Source: Paenibacillus wynnii (GTDB lineage: Bacteria; Bacillota; Bacilli; Paenibacillales; Paenibacillaceae). From it: a DNA stretch of 64,000 bases. Shown piece by piece: positions 8,186 to 18,520 of this stretch. Made by a program: the position numbers and the translations under genes. The notes under the pieces were generated by a model. That model was not told the DNA's origin and did no database searches. It was given only the letters and a program-made list of their open reading frames with translations. The DNA is taken from assembly GCF_000757885.1 (NCBI RefSeq), contig NZ_JQCR01000002.1:2480001-2544000 (forward strand), given 5' to 3'. The first letter of the stretch is position 1. Each line of letters starts with the position of its first letter.

Positions 8186-8761
8186 ATGGGTGTGGTGGAA
8201 GTATATGCCGGGTCGGGGCAGATCATAACAATTGCTATTATGGCGGTTGCTCTGGGGCTGGACGCTTTTTCGCTGGGCGTTGGTATCGGGATGAAGGGCA
8301 TCCGTCTTCTGCATGTGCTGCAATTGAGCCTGTTCGTTGCCTTTTTTCACGTATTAATGCCTCTTTTTGGGTTGGTTACGGGGGATTACGTAGGACAATT
8401 ATTGGGACAGGTAACACAATATGCAGCTGGAGGGCTCTTGCTTTTACTTGGAGGGCATATGATATTTAATTCCTTTCGTCCCGGTGACTCGGGGGGTCTG
8501 CAGGCTGTGGATCACCGCTCGCTTTGGGGGATGCTTCTGATTTCACTGAGTGTTAGTGTGGATTCCTTTTCCGTGGGGGTGTCATTGGGGATGTTCGTAC
8601 AACATATCCTTTTGACAGTGCTGACCTTTGGGGCCTGCGGGGGATTGATGTCTATGGTGGGCTTGCTACTGGGGCGGCGTGTCAGTCGGGGTCTTGGAGA
8701 TTATGGAGAAGCGATCGGCGGAGCGATCCTGCTGGGGTTTGGTTTGCTGTTCATCTTTTGA
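8186..8761 (+). CDS. mntP: Putative manganese efflux pump MntP (YwlD)
   Basis: Small polytopic membrane protein of about 191 residues with six hydrophobic segments, exporting Mn2+ in characterised members. It shows the duplicated family signature with acidic residues: AVALGLDAFSLGVGIGMKG in the first half and LSVSVDSFSVGVSLGM in the second. The order ywlC-mntP-ywlE is that of B. subtilis. Starts at 8123, 8165, 8180 and 8186 are in frame. ATG 8186, with GGGGG at 8174-8178, fits the family's short N-terminus best; the longer versions add a Gly/Met-rich stretch. No Mn riboswitch is visible in the roughly 200-base upstream gap, which holds nothing else recognisable. Confidence 0.87.
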   Translation: MGVVEVYAGSGQIITIAIMAVALGLDAFSLGVGIGMKGIRLLHVLQLSLFVAFFHVLMPLFGLVTGDYVGQLLGQVTQYAAGGLLLLLGGHMIFNSFRPGDSGGLQAVDHRSLWGMLLISLSVSVDSFSVGVSLGMFVQHILLTVLTFGACGGLMSMVGLLLGRRVSRGLGDYGEAIGGAILLGFGLLFIF

Positions 8762-8802
8762 TACAATAACTACATATTATATAAATCAGGAGGTGGATAA
8801 GC

Positions 8803-9387
8803 ATGCTGCATATTTTATTCGTCTGCACCGGGAATACTTGCCGTAGTCCTATGGCTGAAGGCCTGTTGCGCAAACTCGCGCGGGAGCGGGGGGTTGACCT
8901 GGAAGTGCGGTCTGCGGGTGTATCCGCCATTACAGGAACCTCCGTTTCCAGACATGCCGCTGCTATATTGCGTGATGAAGGAATTAATGACGTTTCAACG
9001 TCTTCGCAGCTCAGCGAAGCTTTGGTCTCATGGGCTGATCTGGTGCTTACGCTTACCGGTGGACATAAACGGCATGTGCTACAGCATTTTCCCGGTACAG
9101 TATCCAAGACGCATACATTGAAGGAATATGTTGGAGATGAAGATGTCGTGGGCAAAGACCTACAGGAGCTGGATAGCTTGTATGCTCAAGCTGAACTGGA
9201 GATCTCATTGGGCGGTGATCCGGACCCGGTTGATTTACAGCGAATTATTGAAATACGTCAGCGGATACCGAGCTTTGATATCTCGGACCCTTTTGGCGGC
9301 TCGCTTGATGATTATGAGATCACTGCTGCTGAGATTCGTACAGCGCTGCATCAGTTGCTCGATAAGCTGGAAGTCCCGCGTTTATAA
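8803..9387 (+). CDS. ywlE: Low-molecular-weight phosphatase, probable protein-arginine phosphatase YwlE
   Basis: It removes phosphate from phospho-arginine (YwlE branch) or phospho-tyrosine. The P-loop CTGNTCRSP starts at Cys8; Thr at position 12 matches the threonine that gives B. subtilis YwlE its arginine specificity. The acid-loop aspartate is in DISDPFGGS near the C-terminus. The protein is 194 residues against about 150 in the family. The excess is a charged helical insertion of some 42 residues between TLKEYVG and DPFGGS, directly before the acid loop, which is unusual. The start ATG 8803 has AGGAGGTGG at 8788-8796. rpiB (ywlF), which follows ywlE in B. subtilis, is absent here. Confidence 0.9.
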   Translation: MLHILFVCTGNTCRSPMAEGLLRKLARERGVDLEVRSAGVSAITGTSVSRHAAAILRDEGINDVSTSSQLSEALVSWADLVLTLTGGHKRHVLQHFPGTVSKTHTLKEYVGDEDVVGKDLQELDSLYAQAELEISLGGDPDPVDLQRIIEIRQRIPSFDISDPFGGSLDDYEITAAEIRTALHQLLDKLEVPRL

Positions 9388-9451
9388 TTGCCATCCGGTA
9401 GGTGGTTGCTTTTCACTTAGCTTTGTTTTAAGATAAGATTACAAATATCGG

Positions 9452-9524
9452 TTCCGATGTAACTGGCGACAACTGTGGATCAAACCACGATGGAGCATCG
9501 GAATAAACGGCCGGTCGCCTGGGC
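9452..9524 (+). ncRNA. ZTP (pfl) riboswitch aptamer
   Basis: P1/P2-type pairing CCGATG (9454-9459) with CATCGG (9496-9501) encloses ACTGGCGACA and a GTGG/CCAC hairpin, followed by GGAGCATCGG. After a short linker comes CCGGTCGCCTGGGC (9511-9524). This matches the ZTP/ZMP class: a conserved CUGGCG strand and a 3' CGCCUGGGC strand. An intrinsic terminator follows directly. Family knowledge: ZTP signals 10-formyl-THF shortage, and glyA is a classic target; here ywlG-glyA follow. Confidence 0.93.
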
Positions 9525-9565
9525 AAAAGAGCAAATCCGCAGCTACCTGCGGACTGCTCTTTTTT
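9525..9565 (+). terminator. Expression-platform terminator of the ZTP riboswitch
   Basis: AAAAGAGCA (9525-9533) pairs with TGCTCTTTT, and the inner stem TCCGCAG/CTGCGGA has a CTAC loop; T's follow to 9565. The left arm abuts the conserved GGGC of the aptamer, as expected if ligand binding blocks terminator folding. Confidence 0.9.
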
Positions 9566-9614
9566 GTTTAAAATCTATAGATAACTAAGCTTTAACTCGT
9601 AAGGAGGAAAGGCG

Positions 9615-10205
9615 ATGAATGAAGTCGTAAGGAAAGAATTGTCACTGTTTGAGGAAACCCTCTCTGTACTTAGAGAGCTAGCAGCTGTTGGGAAATTAGG
9701 TCATGGTAAGGTTGTTGTCGTCGGTGTGAGTACCAGTGAGGTCGCAGGTGTCCGTATTGGCACGGGCGGTGCACTCGAGGTGGCGGAGCAGTTGCTTAAG
9801 GGTGTGCGTCAGGCTTCGGAGGAATTTGGCTTTCATCCGGTATACCAGTGCTGTGAGCATTTGAACCGCGCACTCGTGATGGAACGTTCCTTGCTTGTCT
9901 CGCTCGGATTAAATGAAGTAACAGCCGTTCCCATACCTGGGGCAGGAGGTTCAATGGCTGCAGCAGCTTATAGTTCCATGGATGATCCGGTGCTTGCAGA
10001 AACGGTACAAGCCCATGCAGGAGTAGATATCGGTGAGACACTGATCGGTATGCATCTACGCCGAGTGGCAGTGCCCTTTAGACCCTCTTTGCGTTATATA
10101 GGAGAGGCGCGAGTGAATGCTGCTTGGAGCAGACCCCCGCTGGTTGGCGGAGAACGGGCTGTTTACCGCATCCCCAATGAAAGTGATTCGCAGCTTTGCG
10201 ATTGA
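9615..10205 (+). CDS. ywlG: TIGR01440/UPF0340 family protein YwlG
   Basis: Conserved protein of 196 residues with no established enzymatic role; the family (DUF436) occurs in Firmicutes next to glyA. Visible are VVVVGVSTSEVAGVRIGTGG, VYQCCEHLNRALV with paired cysteines, VPIPGAGGSMAAAAY and VDIGETLIGMHLRRVAVPFRP. The start ATG 9615 follows AAGGAGGAAA. It is the first gene under the ZTP riboswitch and precedes glyA by 46 bases, which points to a link with one-carbon metabolism; that is inference from context. Confidence 0.92.
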   Translation: MNEVVRKELSLFEETLSVLRELAAVGKLGHGKVVVVGVSTSEVAGVRIGTGGALEVAEQLLKGVRQASEEFGFHPVYQCCEHLNRALVMERSLLVSLGLNEVTAVPIPGAGGSMAAAAYSSMDDPVLAETVQAHAGVDIGETLIGMHLRRVAVPFRPSLRYIGEARVNAAWSRPPLVGGERAVYRIPNESDSQLCD

Positions 10206-10251
10206 CTGATAGAATTACATCAAACACACACCTAGGGAGGAAATAAGAATC

Positions 10252-11499
10252 ATGGAACAATTGCGTAAGAGTGACCCGGCAGTATTGGAAGCAATGGGAT
10301 TGGAACTGAAGCGTCAGCGTGCGAACATTGAGCTTATTGCCTCGGAGAATATCGTTAGTGAAGCGGTAATCGAAGCGATGGGATCTGTCCTCACGAACAA
10401 ATATGCGGAAGGATACCCAGGTAAACGTTACTATGGCGGATGTGAAGATGTAGATATCGTTGAGAATCTTGCTCGTGATCGTGCCAAAGAATTGTTTGGT
10501 GCAGAACATGCCAATGTGCAGCCGCACTCCGGTGCGCAGGCGAATATGGCGGTATATCTCGCGGCCCTTAACCCTGGAGATACTGTACTGGGTATGAACC
10601 TGGCTCATGGCGGTCATTTAACACATGGCAGCCCTGTGAATGCTTCTGGCTTGCTTTATAACTTCGTAGCTTACGGAGTGCAGGAAGATACATTCCTTAT
10701 TGATTATAATGAAGTTCGCAAATTAGCCTTCAAGCATCGTCCCCGTATGATTGTTGCTGGAGCAAGTGCATATCCGCGTACGATTGATTTTGAAGCTATG
10801 GCGTCTATTGCCAATGATGTTGGGGCGCTACTCTTTGTCGACATGGCGCATATTGCGGGTCTGGTAGCCGCAGGTCTTCATCCGAGTCCGATTCCACATG
10901 CTCATTTTGTTACCACAACTACCCACAAAACTCTTCGCGGTCCACGCGGCGGTCTGATTCTGTGCAAGCAAGCATGGGCGGCGGCTATTGATAAAGCCGT
11001 ATTCCCGGGCTCCCAAGGCGGTCCGTTGATGCATGTTATTGCTTCCAAGGCAGTAGCCTTGGGTGAAGCTTTGCAACCGTCATTCAAAATCTACGCTCAG
11101 AATGTGGTGAATAATGCCAAAGTTTTGGCAGACACACTTGTAAATGAAGGTGTAAATATTGTTTCCGGAGGAACGGATAACCACCTAATGCTGCTGGATA
11201 CTCGTAATCTCAACATTACAGGTAAAGATGCAGAGAAAGTATTAGATTCTATCGGAATTACTGTGAACAAAAACGCGATTCCTTTTGATCCTACAAGTCC
11301 GTTTGTAACTAGCGGTATTCGTATCGGTACACCTGCGGTTACTTCCCGAGGTATGGATGAGCAAGCCATGGTTGAAATCGGAGTGATCATTGCCAAAGTT
11401 CTGAAGCAACCTAAGGATGAAGCGACTCTGGCCGAAGCGGCTCGTAACGTTGCTAAGATTACTGAGAGATTCCCAATCTATCCTAATCTGCAATATTAA
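10252..11499 (+). CDS. glyA: Serine hydroxymethyltransferase
   Basis: PLP enzyme that interconverts serine plus THF with glycine plus 5,10-methylene-THF, the main one-carbon entry. The 415 residues are the standard length. The PLP lysine is K226 in [14 protein letters not shown]; also seen are [27 protein letters not shown] and the [10 protein letters not shown] aspartate. The start ATG 10252 has AGGGAGGA at 10233-10240. It is transcribed with ywlG from the ZTP-riboswitch leader and ends at a strong terminator. Confidence 0.99.
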   Translation: MEQLRKSDPAVLEAMGLELKRQRANIELIASENIVSEAVIEAMGSVLTNKYAEGYPGKRYYGGCEDVDIVENLARDRAKELFGAEHANVQPHSGAQANMAVYLAALNPGDTVLGMNLAHGGHLTHGSPVNASGLLYNFVAYGVQEDTFLIDYNEVRKLAFKHRPRMIVAGASAYPRTIDFEAMASIANDVGALLFVDMAHIAGLVAAGLHPSPIPHAHFVTTTTHKTLRGPRGGLILCKQAWAAAIDKAVFPGSQGGPLMHVIASKAVALGEALQPSFKIYAQNVVNNAKVLADTLVNEGVNIVSGGTDNHLMLLDTRNLNITGKDAEKVLDSIGITVNKNAIPFDPTSPFVTSGIRIGTPAVTSRGMDEQAMVEIGVIIAKVLKQPKDEATLAEAARNVAKITERFPIYPNLQY

Positions 11500-11529
11500 G
11501 TTCTGACTCGTAATCTTTTTACCTATAGG

Positions 11530-11572
11530 CTTCTGTAAGGTCCAGTTTTTCGGACTTTGCAGAAGTTTTTTT
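11530..11572 (+). terminator. Terminator after glyA
   Basis: CTTCTGTAAGGTCC (11530-11543) pairs with GGACTTTGCAGAAG (11552-11565), and T's follow. Confidence 0.9.
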
Positions 11573-11758
11573 AAAATATAAGAATCTAAAATGAAAGTTC
11601 ATGAAACTTTCAATAAAATGAGTGAAATAAATGTGAAAAGTATGAAAGTGCATGAATTCACACAAACTAATACGAATTTATCCGCTTCAGAGAAGATACA
11701 TATCTGCCGATGAGTAAGCAAATCTTCCATAGATTAAATCTTCACTCGAAAATCGGTT

Positions 11759-11796
11759 CCTCGGTAGGTGAAAAGCAGAGCCGAGGGTGATATAAT
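11759..11796 (+). promoter_or_regulatory. upp promoter with overlapping inverted repeat
   Basis: TATAAT lies at 11791-11796. Directly upstream is the inverted repeat CCTCGG (11759-11764) / CCGAGG (11781-11786), which covers the expected -35 region; no good -35 hexamer is visible. An activator or repressor site is possible. The 190 bases before it (11573-11758) hold two ATGAAAGTKCATGAA direct repeats (11591, 11642) and no gene. Confidence 0.45.
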
Positions 11797-11825
11797 AGAC
11801 AAGATTTATCTGCAGGAGCATTTCA

Positions 11826-11854
11826 ACTTGCTGTTGTACAACAGACATACAAGT
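11826..11854 (+). promoter_or_regulatory. Perfect palindrome in the upp leader
   Basis: CTGTTGTACAACAG (11831-11844) is a perfect 14-bp palindrome, flanked by ACTTG (11826-11830) and CAAGT (11850-11854), which can pair around it. It lies between the -10 box and ATG 11872. Role unknown. Confidence 0.35.
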
Positions 11855-11871
11855 ACCGGAGGGACAAGTTA

Positions 11872-12501
11872 ATGGGAAAATTGGTGATTTGCGATCATCC
11901 TTTGATTCAGCACAAACTTACATTTATTCGCGATGTGCGAACCAACACGAAGGAGTTTAGGGAGCATGTCGATGAAGTTGCGACACTAATGGCTTATGAG
12001 ATTACGCGTAATATTCCACTTGAGACGATTACGGTGCAAACACCTGTCGCTGAAACGGAAAGTAAGGTTATTTCAGGCAGAATGCTGGGTCTCATTCCTA
12101 TTCTGCGCGCTGGATTAGGTATGTTGGAGGGCGTTCTCAAGCTGCTTCCGGCAGCAAAAGTAGGACATGTAGGATTGTTCCGTGATCCGGATACGCTTCA
12201 ACCGGTAGAATACTACATAAAACTACCTACAGATGTACAAGAACGCGAATTGATTGTTATTGATCCGATGTTGGCTACAGGCGGCTCTGCCATTGCAGCT
12301 ATTACATCCTTGAAGAACCGCGGCTGTACCCAGATTAAGATGATGAACCTGATTGCTGCGCCTGAAGGAGTTGCGGCTGTACAAGCTGCTCATCCAGATG
12401 TGGACATTTATGTAGCTGCCCTTGACGACCACCTGAATGAACACGGTTATATTGTTCCGGGACTAGGTGATGCAGGAGACCGTTTATACGGTACTAAGTA
12501 A
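11872..12501 (+). CDS. upp: Uracil phosphoribosyltransferase
   Basis: Pyrimidine salvage: uracil plus PRPP gives UMP. The 209 residues are the usual length. The PRPP loop [10 protein letters not shown] is at 131-140, [18 protein letters not shown] is typical, and the C-terminal uracil-binding segment [17 protein letters not shown] is intact. The start ATG 11872 follows GGAGGGACAAG. The mnaA start lies 39 bases after the stop, so the two may be cotranscribed. Confidence 0.99.
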   Translation: MGKLVICDHPLIQHKLTFIRDVRTNTKEFREHVDEVATLMAYEITRNIPLETITVQTPVAETESKVISGRMLGLIPILRAGLGMLEGVLKLLPAAKVGHVGLFRDPDTLQPVEYYIKLPTDVQERELIVIDPMLATGGSAIAAITSLKNRGCTQIKMMNLIAAPEGVAAVQAAHPDVDIYVAALDDHLNEHGYIVPGLGDAGDRLYGTK

Positions 12502-12540
12502 TACCAAAGAAGAGAAGGCTATAATGAGAGGGTAGGGGTT

Positions 12541-13701
12541 ATGACCAAAATTAAAGTGATGACAATTTTCGGCGTGCGCCCCGAGGCGATCAAAATGGCG
12601 CCGCTGGTCCTAGAGCTGAACAAGCATTCGGAGCATATAGAGTCAATTGTATGTGTAACAGCGCAGCATAGGGAACTTCTTGATCAAGTATTAGAAGTAT
12701 TCAAAATTACGCCGGATTACGATCTGGACGTTATGAAGAATCAACAAACCTTGAATGAGATCACCATTCGTGTTCTAGAAGGGCTTGAGCCCGTGCTTCG
12801 GGAAGTAAAGCCTGACCTAGTATTAGTACACGGTGATACCCTGACCACATTCCTGGCCAGCTACGCTTCATTTCTTCAACAAATTCAGGTTGGGCATGTG
12901 GAAGCAGGTCTTCGGACCTGGAACAAGCTTTCCCCGTATCCAGAGGAAATGAACCGACAATTGACAGGGGTTTTGGCGGATTTACACTTTGCTCCAACCG
13001 ATTGGTCAGCGGGTAATCTGAGACAAGAGAATAAAAAAGAGTCAAGTATTTATATCACAGGCAATACCGTGACCGATGTGTTTCAATATACCGTACAGTC
13101 GGACTACCGACATCCTGTATTGGATTTTGCATCAGGAAAAAGACTTATTTTGATGACGGCGCACCGCAGAGAATCACAAGGCGAACCGCACCGTCATATT
13201 TTCCGTGCTGTCAAAAGAATCGCTGATGAATTTGAAGATGTCGCTATCGTATATCCCGTGCATCCGAGTCCTGCAGTGAAGGGACCGGCACATGAGATTT
13301 TAGGCGGACATCCGAGAATTAAGCTGATTGATCCATTGGATGTCGTTGACCTGCACAATTTTTATCCGCATACCCACTTAATTCTTACCGATTCCGGCGG
13401 TTTGCAAGAAGAAGCGCCATCCTTTGGAGTGCCGGTGCTTGTACTGCGTGATACGACGGAACGCCCGGAAGGAATTGAGGCTGGAACACTCGAGCTAGTG
13501 GGAACGGACGAGGAGAAGGTGTATCAACGGACACATGCTCTATTGACTGATAACGATCTATATCAGTCCATGAGTCGGGCCGCCAACCCGTACGGAGATG
13601 GAAAAGCTTCGGAAAGAATTGTCAATGCGATTTTACACCATTTTGGTGTGAAAGAAGAGCGTCCAGAGGAATTTCACAGAATGTTCACACAAAATAGCTA
13701 A
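12541..13701 (+). CDS. mnaA: UDP-N-acetylglucosamine 2-epimerase (non-hydrolysing)
   Basis: It converts UDP-GlcNAc to UDP-ManNAc, the donor for the linkage unit or repeat of wall polymers. The 386 residues show the fold signature TIFGVRPEAIKMAPL, VHGDTLTTF and HVEAGLRT, PEEMNR (catalytic acids in the family), TAHRRESQG (His) and LTDSGGLQEEA. The start ATG 12541 follows AGGGTAGGGGTT. It sits between upp and the atp operon. Functionally it supplies the ManNAc donor for the TagA-type transferase at 35796, part of the polymer machinery that serves the SLH proteins of this window. Confidence 0.97.
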   Translation: MTKIKVMTIFGVRPEAIKMAPLVLELNKHSEHIESIVCVTAQHRELLDQVLEVFKITPDYDLDVMKNQQTLNEITIRVLEGLEPVLREVKPDLVLVHGDTLTTFLASYASFLQQIQVGHVEAGLRTWNKLSPYPEEMNRQLTGVLADLHFAPTDWSAGNLRQENKKESSIYITGNTVTDVFQYTVQSDYRHPVLDFASGKRLILMTAHRRESQGEPHRHIFRAVKRIADEFEDVAIVYPVHPSPAVKGPAHEILGGHPRIKLIDPLDVVDLHNFYPHTHLILTDSGGLQEEAPSFGVPVLVLRDTTERPEGIEAGTLELVGTDEEKVYQRTHALLTDNDLYQSMSRAANPYGDGKASERIVNAILHHFGVKEERPEEFHRMFTQNS

Positions 13702-13832
13702 AAAGTTTAAAACTAATATTCTGTAGCGATTGAATTTAACATACAGTGAAACTGTACGGTTTATATGGTTTTGGAACAGTTTGCTGTGATTATTTTCATG
13801 TTTTCAGGGCTTTTTGGGTAATGTTCAATGAA

Positions 13833-13862
13833 TTGACAAAGAGTCTAGAAATTCAGTAAAAT
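13833..13862 (+). promoter_or_regulatory. Promoter of the ATP synthase operon
   Basis: TTGACA at 13833-13838, an 18-bp spacer and TAAAAT at 13857-13862. Transcription would start only about a dozen bases before the first gene. Confidence 0.6.
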
Positions 13863-13880
13863 TAGTTGGGATTGTAGCCT

Positions 13881-14114
13881 ATGAATGAACCGAAAGAGAA
13901 TGACAGTCTTGTACGCACTGGACTTGTTATTGGCAGTGCAGGCACATTACTCGCCGCTTACATTATTATAGGTTTTTTTGTAGCGAGATGGCTGAAGGAT
14001 TATCTTGAAGGACCCAGTTACTGGTTGGCTATAGGGACTATAACGGGAATGGTTCTTGGGATTGTTAACGTCGTCATGTTAATCAAAAAATTTTTGGGGG
14101 AGCAGAATGGATAA
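13881..14114 (+). CDS. AtpZ/AtpI family small membrane protein (first atp gene)
   Basis: Protein of 77 residues with two transmembrane helices (about 14-34 and 47-68), matching the ATPase gene 1/AtpZ type that often precedes atpI. AtpZ and AtpI proteins are described as assembly or Mg2+/Ca2+ uptake factors of the F-type synthase. The start ATG 13881 has only a weak ribosome site. The stop overlaps the next start (14107) by 8 bases, so translation is coupled. Confidence 0.75.
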   Translation: MNEPKENDSLVRTGLVIGSAGTLLAAYIIIGFFVARWLKDYLEGPSYWLAIGTITGMVLGIVNVVMLIKKFLGEQNG

Positions 14115-14484
14115 TATGACTCCCATGATTAATGTTGTTACCAGAATAACTCTTGTTCTAATGGGGGGCTTGCTGGTGGGCTGGGTGTTTCATTATGATA
14201 CCCGGACGATTACATTGGGTTTGACATTGGGTTTGATGGCAGGATTGGCTAACTTTCGTTATTTGGCAATGAAGATCCGCCTGGTAACGGAGACAGCAGC
14301 AACTAATGAACGTAAGACTTTCAGCCTCGGCTTTGCCACACGGATTTGTTTTGCAATTTTGGTCACGATGTTCTCGATCAAGATGGAGCATTTCTCGTTG
14401 GGAGCGACAATTGCCGGTCTGTTCATCCCCCAGCTTCTCGCTCTTCCTGCGGGGATATATCTGAGTATGAAGAATAAGCTTTAA
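14107..14484 (+). CDS. atpI: ATP synthase subunit I
   Basis: Membrane protein of 125 residues with four hydrophobic segments. The family assists c-ring assembly. Position as second gene of the atp operon, directly before atpB, and the topology support the call. The start ATG 14107 overlaps the preceding gene and uses GGGGGAG within it as ribosome site. Confidence 0.85.
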   Translation: MDNMTPMINVVTRITLVLMGGLLVGWVFHYDTRTITLGLTLGLMAGLANFRYLAMKIRLVTETAATNERKTFSLGFATRICFAILVTMFSIKMEHFSLGATIAGLFIPQLLALPAGIYLSMKNKL

Positions 14485-14518
14485 GTCAGATTAATGGGAA
14501 AGGGGGGGAAATGATACT

Positions 14519-15289
14519 ATGCATGATATGCCGTTAATTTATCTTGGAGGAATTCCTATAGACTTGTCTGCTGTACTGATGCTGGTGATCAGTTCATTAG
14601 TGGTTTTCATTATGGTGATGTTGTCGGTCCGCAATCTATCGGTCGAGAATCCGTCCAAGCTGCAGAATTTTATGGAGTGGGTTGTAGAATTTGTACAAGG
14701 TGTTATTGGCAGCGCTATGGACCTTAAGAAAGGGAAGCCTTACATATCTTTAGGGCTGACACTGATTCTGTTCATCTTTGTTTCCAATCTGCTCGGGTTG
14801 CCTTTCTCGGTCGTTACTGAAGCACATGAACCAGTTACAGTATTTGGGCACGTAATTGAGGCGACGAGAAACTTGGCCCACGGAGAGCACGTTGAGCTTC
14901 TGTGGTACAAGTCACCTACTGCCGACATTAACGTTACAGCAGGACTGGCCATTGTTGTGTTTGTATTAATGAATTATCTGGGCATCAAGCTTAATGGTAA
15001 ACATTATTTCAAACACTATTTAGAGCCGTTTCCGGTCTTTCTGCCGCTCAATATTATTGAGAATCTGGCAAAACCGGTGGCACTGGCCATTCGTCTATTC
15101 GCTAACATTTTTGCAGGTGAAGTACTGATTACCGTTATCTTGAAACTGGGTATATTCAGTATTCCGTTTCTTGCAGTATGGCAGGGCTTCAGTATTTTTG
15201 TTGGAGCACTCCAAGCCTTCATCTTTACGATTCTGACGATGGTGTACATCGCACAGATGACGATTCACGAGGAAGACGCAGCACATTAA
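14519..15289 (+). CDS. atpB: ATP synthase F0 subunit a
   Basis: It forms the proton half-channels against the c-ring. The 256 residues carry about six membrane segments. The essential arginine is R192 in VALAIRLFANIFAGE, and ENLAKP precedes it as usual. The start is ATG 14519, after AAGGGGGGGAA at 14500-14510; an overlapping out-of-frame ATG at 14511 is not used. A strong hairpin follows the stop codon. Confidence 0.98.
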   Translation: MHDMPLIYLGGIPIDLSAVLMLVISSLVVFIMVMLSVRNLSVENPSKLQNFMEWVVEFVQGVIGSAMDLKKGKPYISLGLTLILFIFVSNLLGLPFSVVTEAHEPVTVFGHVIEATRNLAHGEHVELLWYKSPTADINVTAGLAIVVFVLMNYLGIKLNGKHYFKHYLEPFPVFLPLNIIENLAKPVALAIRLFANIFAGEVLITVILKLGIFSIPFLAVWQGFSIFVGALQAFIFTILTMVYIAQMTIHEEDAAH

Positions 15290-15296
15290 TGAACTG

Positions 15297-15336
15297 CTGT
15301 GAATAAGACGGCATAGCCGCCGACTTACATTCGCAG
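15297..15336 (+). promoter_or_regulatory. Intercistronic hairpin atpB-atpE
   Basis: CTGTGAATAAG (15297-15307) pairs with CTTACATTCGCAG (15324-15336), with an inner CGGC/GCCG stem. There is no T-run, so it is not a terminator. It is followed by an unstructured AT-rich stretch and a perfect AAAGGAGG site before atpE, the subunit needed in most copies. Confidence 0.65.
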
Positions 15337-15366
15337 GAGATATCTTATATCATTAAAATAATATGA

Positions 15367-15606
<240 letters not shown>

Positions 15607-15653
15607 TATACAAGAAATTATTTGCAATAAATGATCCTTGTATTTCTCGCAGG

Positions 15654-15727
15654 AACGGGGTATAACCGTTTCTGCTTGATAAGCCGTATTTGTAGTTTGG
15701 CGGGGACGGCAAGGTGCCATCCGCGCC
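15654..15727 (+). promoter_or_regulatory. Two hairpins between atpE and atpF
   Basis: A small AACGG/CCGTT stem (15654-15670) is followed by a strong GC-rich stem: GGCGGGGACGGC (15699-15710) pairs with GCCATCCGCGCC (15716-15727) at 10 of 12 positions over an AAGGT loop. No T-run follows. Location between the most and a less abundant subunit suggests an mRNA-stability or partial-termination role. Confidence 0.6.
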
Positions 15728-15777
15728 TTACTTTTGTATAGGTCCGCATGTCGCGGTAACGGAAGGGAGTGACCTCA

Positions 15778-16262
15778 GTGGAAATTGTTTGGACAAATAT
15801 CATTTTCTCAATTGCAGCATTTGGGATTCTATATTTTGCGCTTAATAAATTTGCGTTCAGTAAGCTGTTTGCGGTAATGGAAACACGCCGTGAGTTAGTT
15901 ATGCAGCAATTGGACGAAGCCGCAAAGACCAGAGAACAGGCGGTCGCCTACGTAGAGGAGCAGAAAAAGGCTCTGAATAGTGCACGTCAAGAAGCTCAGT
16001 CCATAATTCAACAATCCCAGATTACCAGCAATCAGCAGGTAGACCGGATTCTAGAACAGGCCAAAGCGGATGCATCTCGCGTTAAAGATGAAGCCGTACG
16101 TGATATTGAGAACGAGAAGACCAAAGCCGTTGAAGCGCTTCGCAGCGAAATCGGCATAGCTTCAGTACGCATTGCATCGAAGCTCCTTCAAAAAGAAGTT
16201 AGTGTGAACGCTGAACAAGAGCAGCTTGTGAACCAATACCTCAAAGAGGTGGGAGGCAGATC

Positions 16263-16266
<4 letters not shown>
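15778..16266 (+). CDS. atpF: ATP synthase F0 subunit b
   Basis: Peripheral stalk protein of 162 residues: one N-terminal membrane helix (about 4-24) followed by a long charged coiled coil rich in Gln, Lys and Glu. GTG 15778 is chosen because AGGGAG at 15764-15769 is 8 bases away; GTG 15769, also in frame, sits on the ribosome site itself. Its TGA overlaps the atpH start by 4 bases (ATGA), so translation is coupled. Confidence 0.95.
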
Positions 16267-18337
<2,071 letters not shown>

Positions 18338-18357
18338 TATAGATAACGTACGAACAA

Positions 18358-18504
18358 AGCTTTGACTTCGTCAAAGCTTAAGAGAATGCTTACGAAGTTA
18401 GCTTTGACTTCGTCAAAGCTCAAGAGAATGCTTACGAAGTTAGCTTTGACTTCGTCAAAGCCCAAGAGAATGCTTACGAAGTTAGCTTTGACTTCGTCAA
18501 AGCT
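18358..18504 (+). repeat. 42-bp tandem hairpin repeat, four copies, between atpA and atpG
   Basis: Four palindromes at 18358, 18400, 18442 and 18484, each with arms AGCTTTGAC and GTCAAAGCT around a TTC loop (21 bases), are separated by three 21-base linkers AAGAGAATGCTTACGAAGT plus flanking bases. The period is exactly 42. One base differs at the end of copy 3. In each linker ACGAAGT can instead pair with ACTTCGT of the next palindrome (for example 18392-18398 with 18407-18413), so two folds exclude each other. The last palindrome ends just before the atpG ribosome site AAGGTGGTG. Confidence 0.95.
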
Positions 18505-18520
18505 TTAAGGTGGTGAAATC

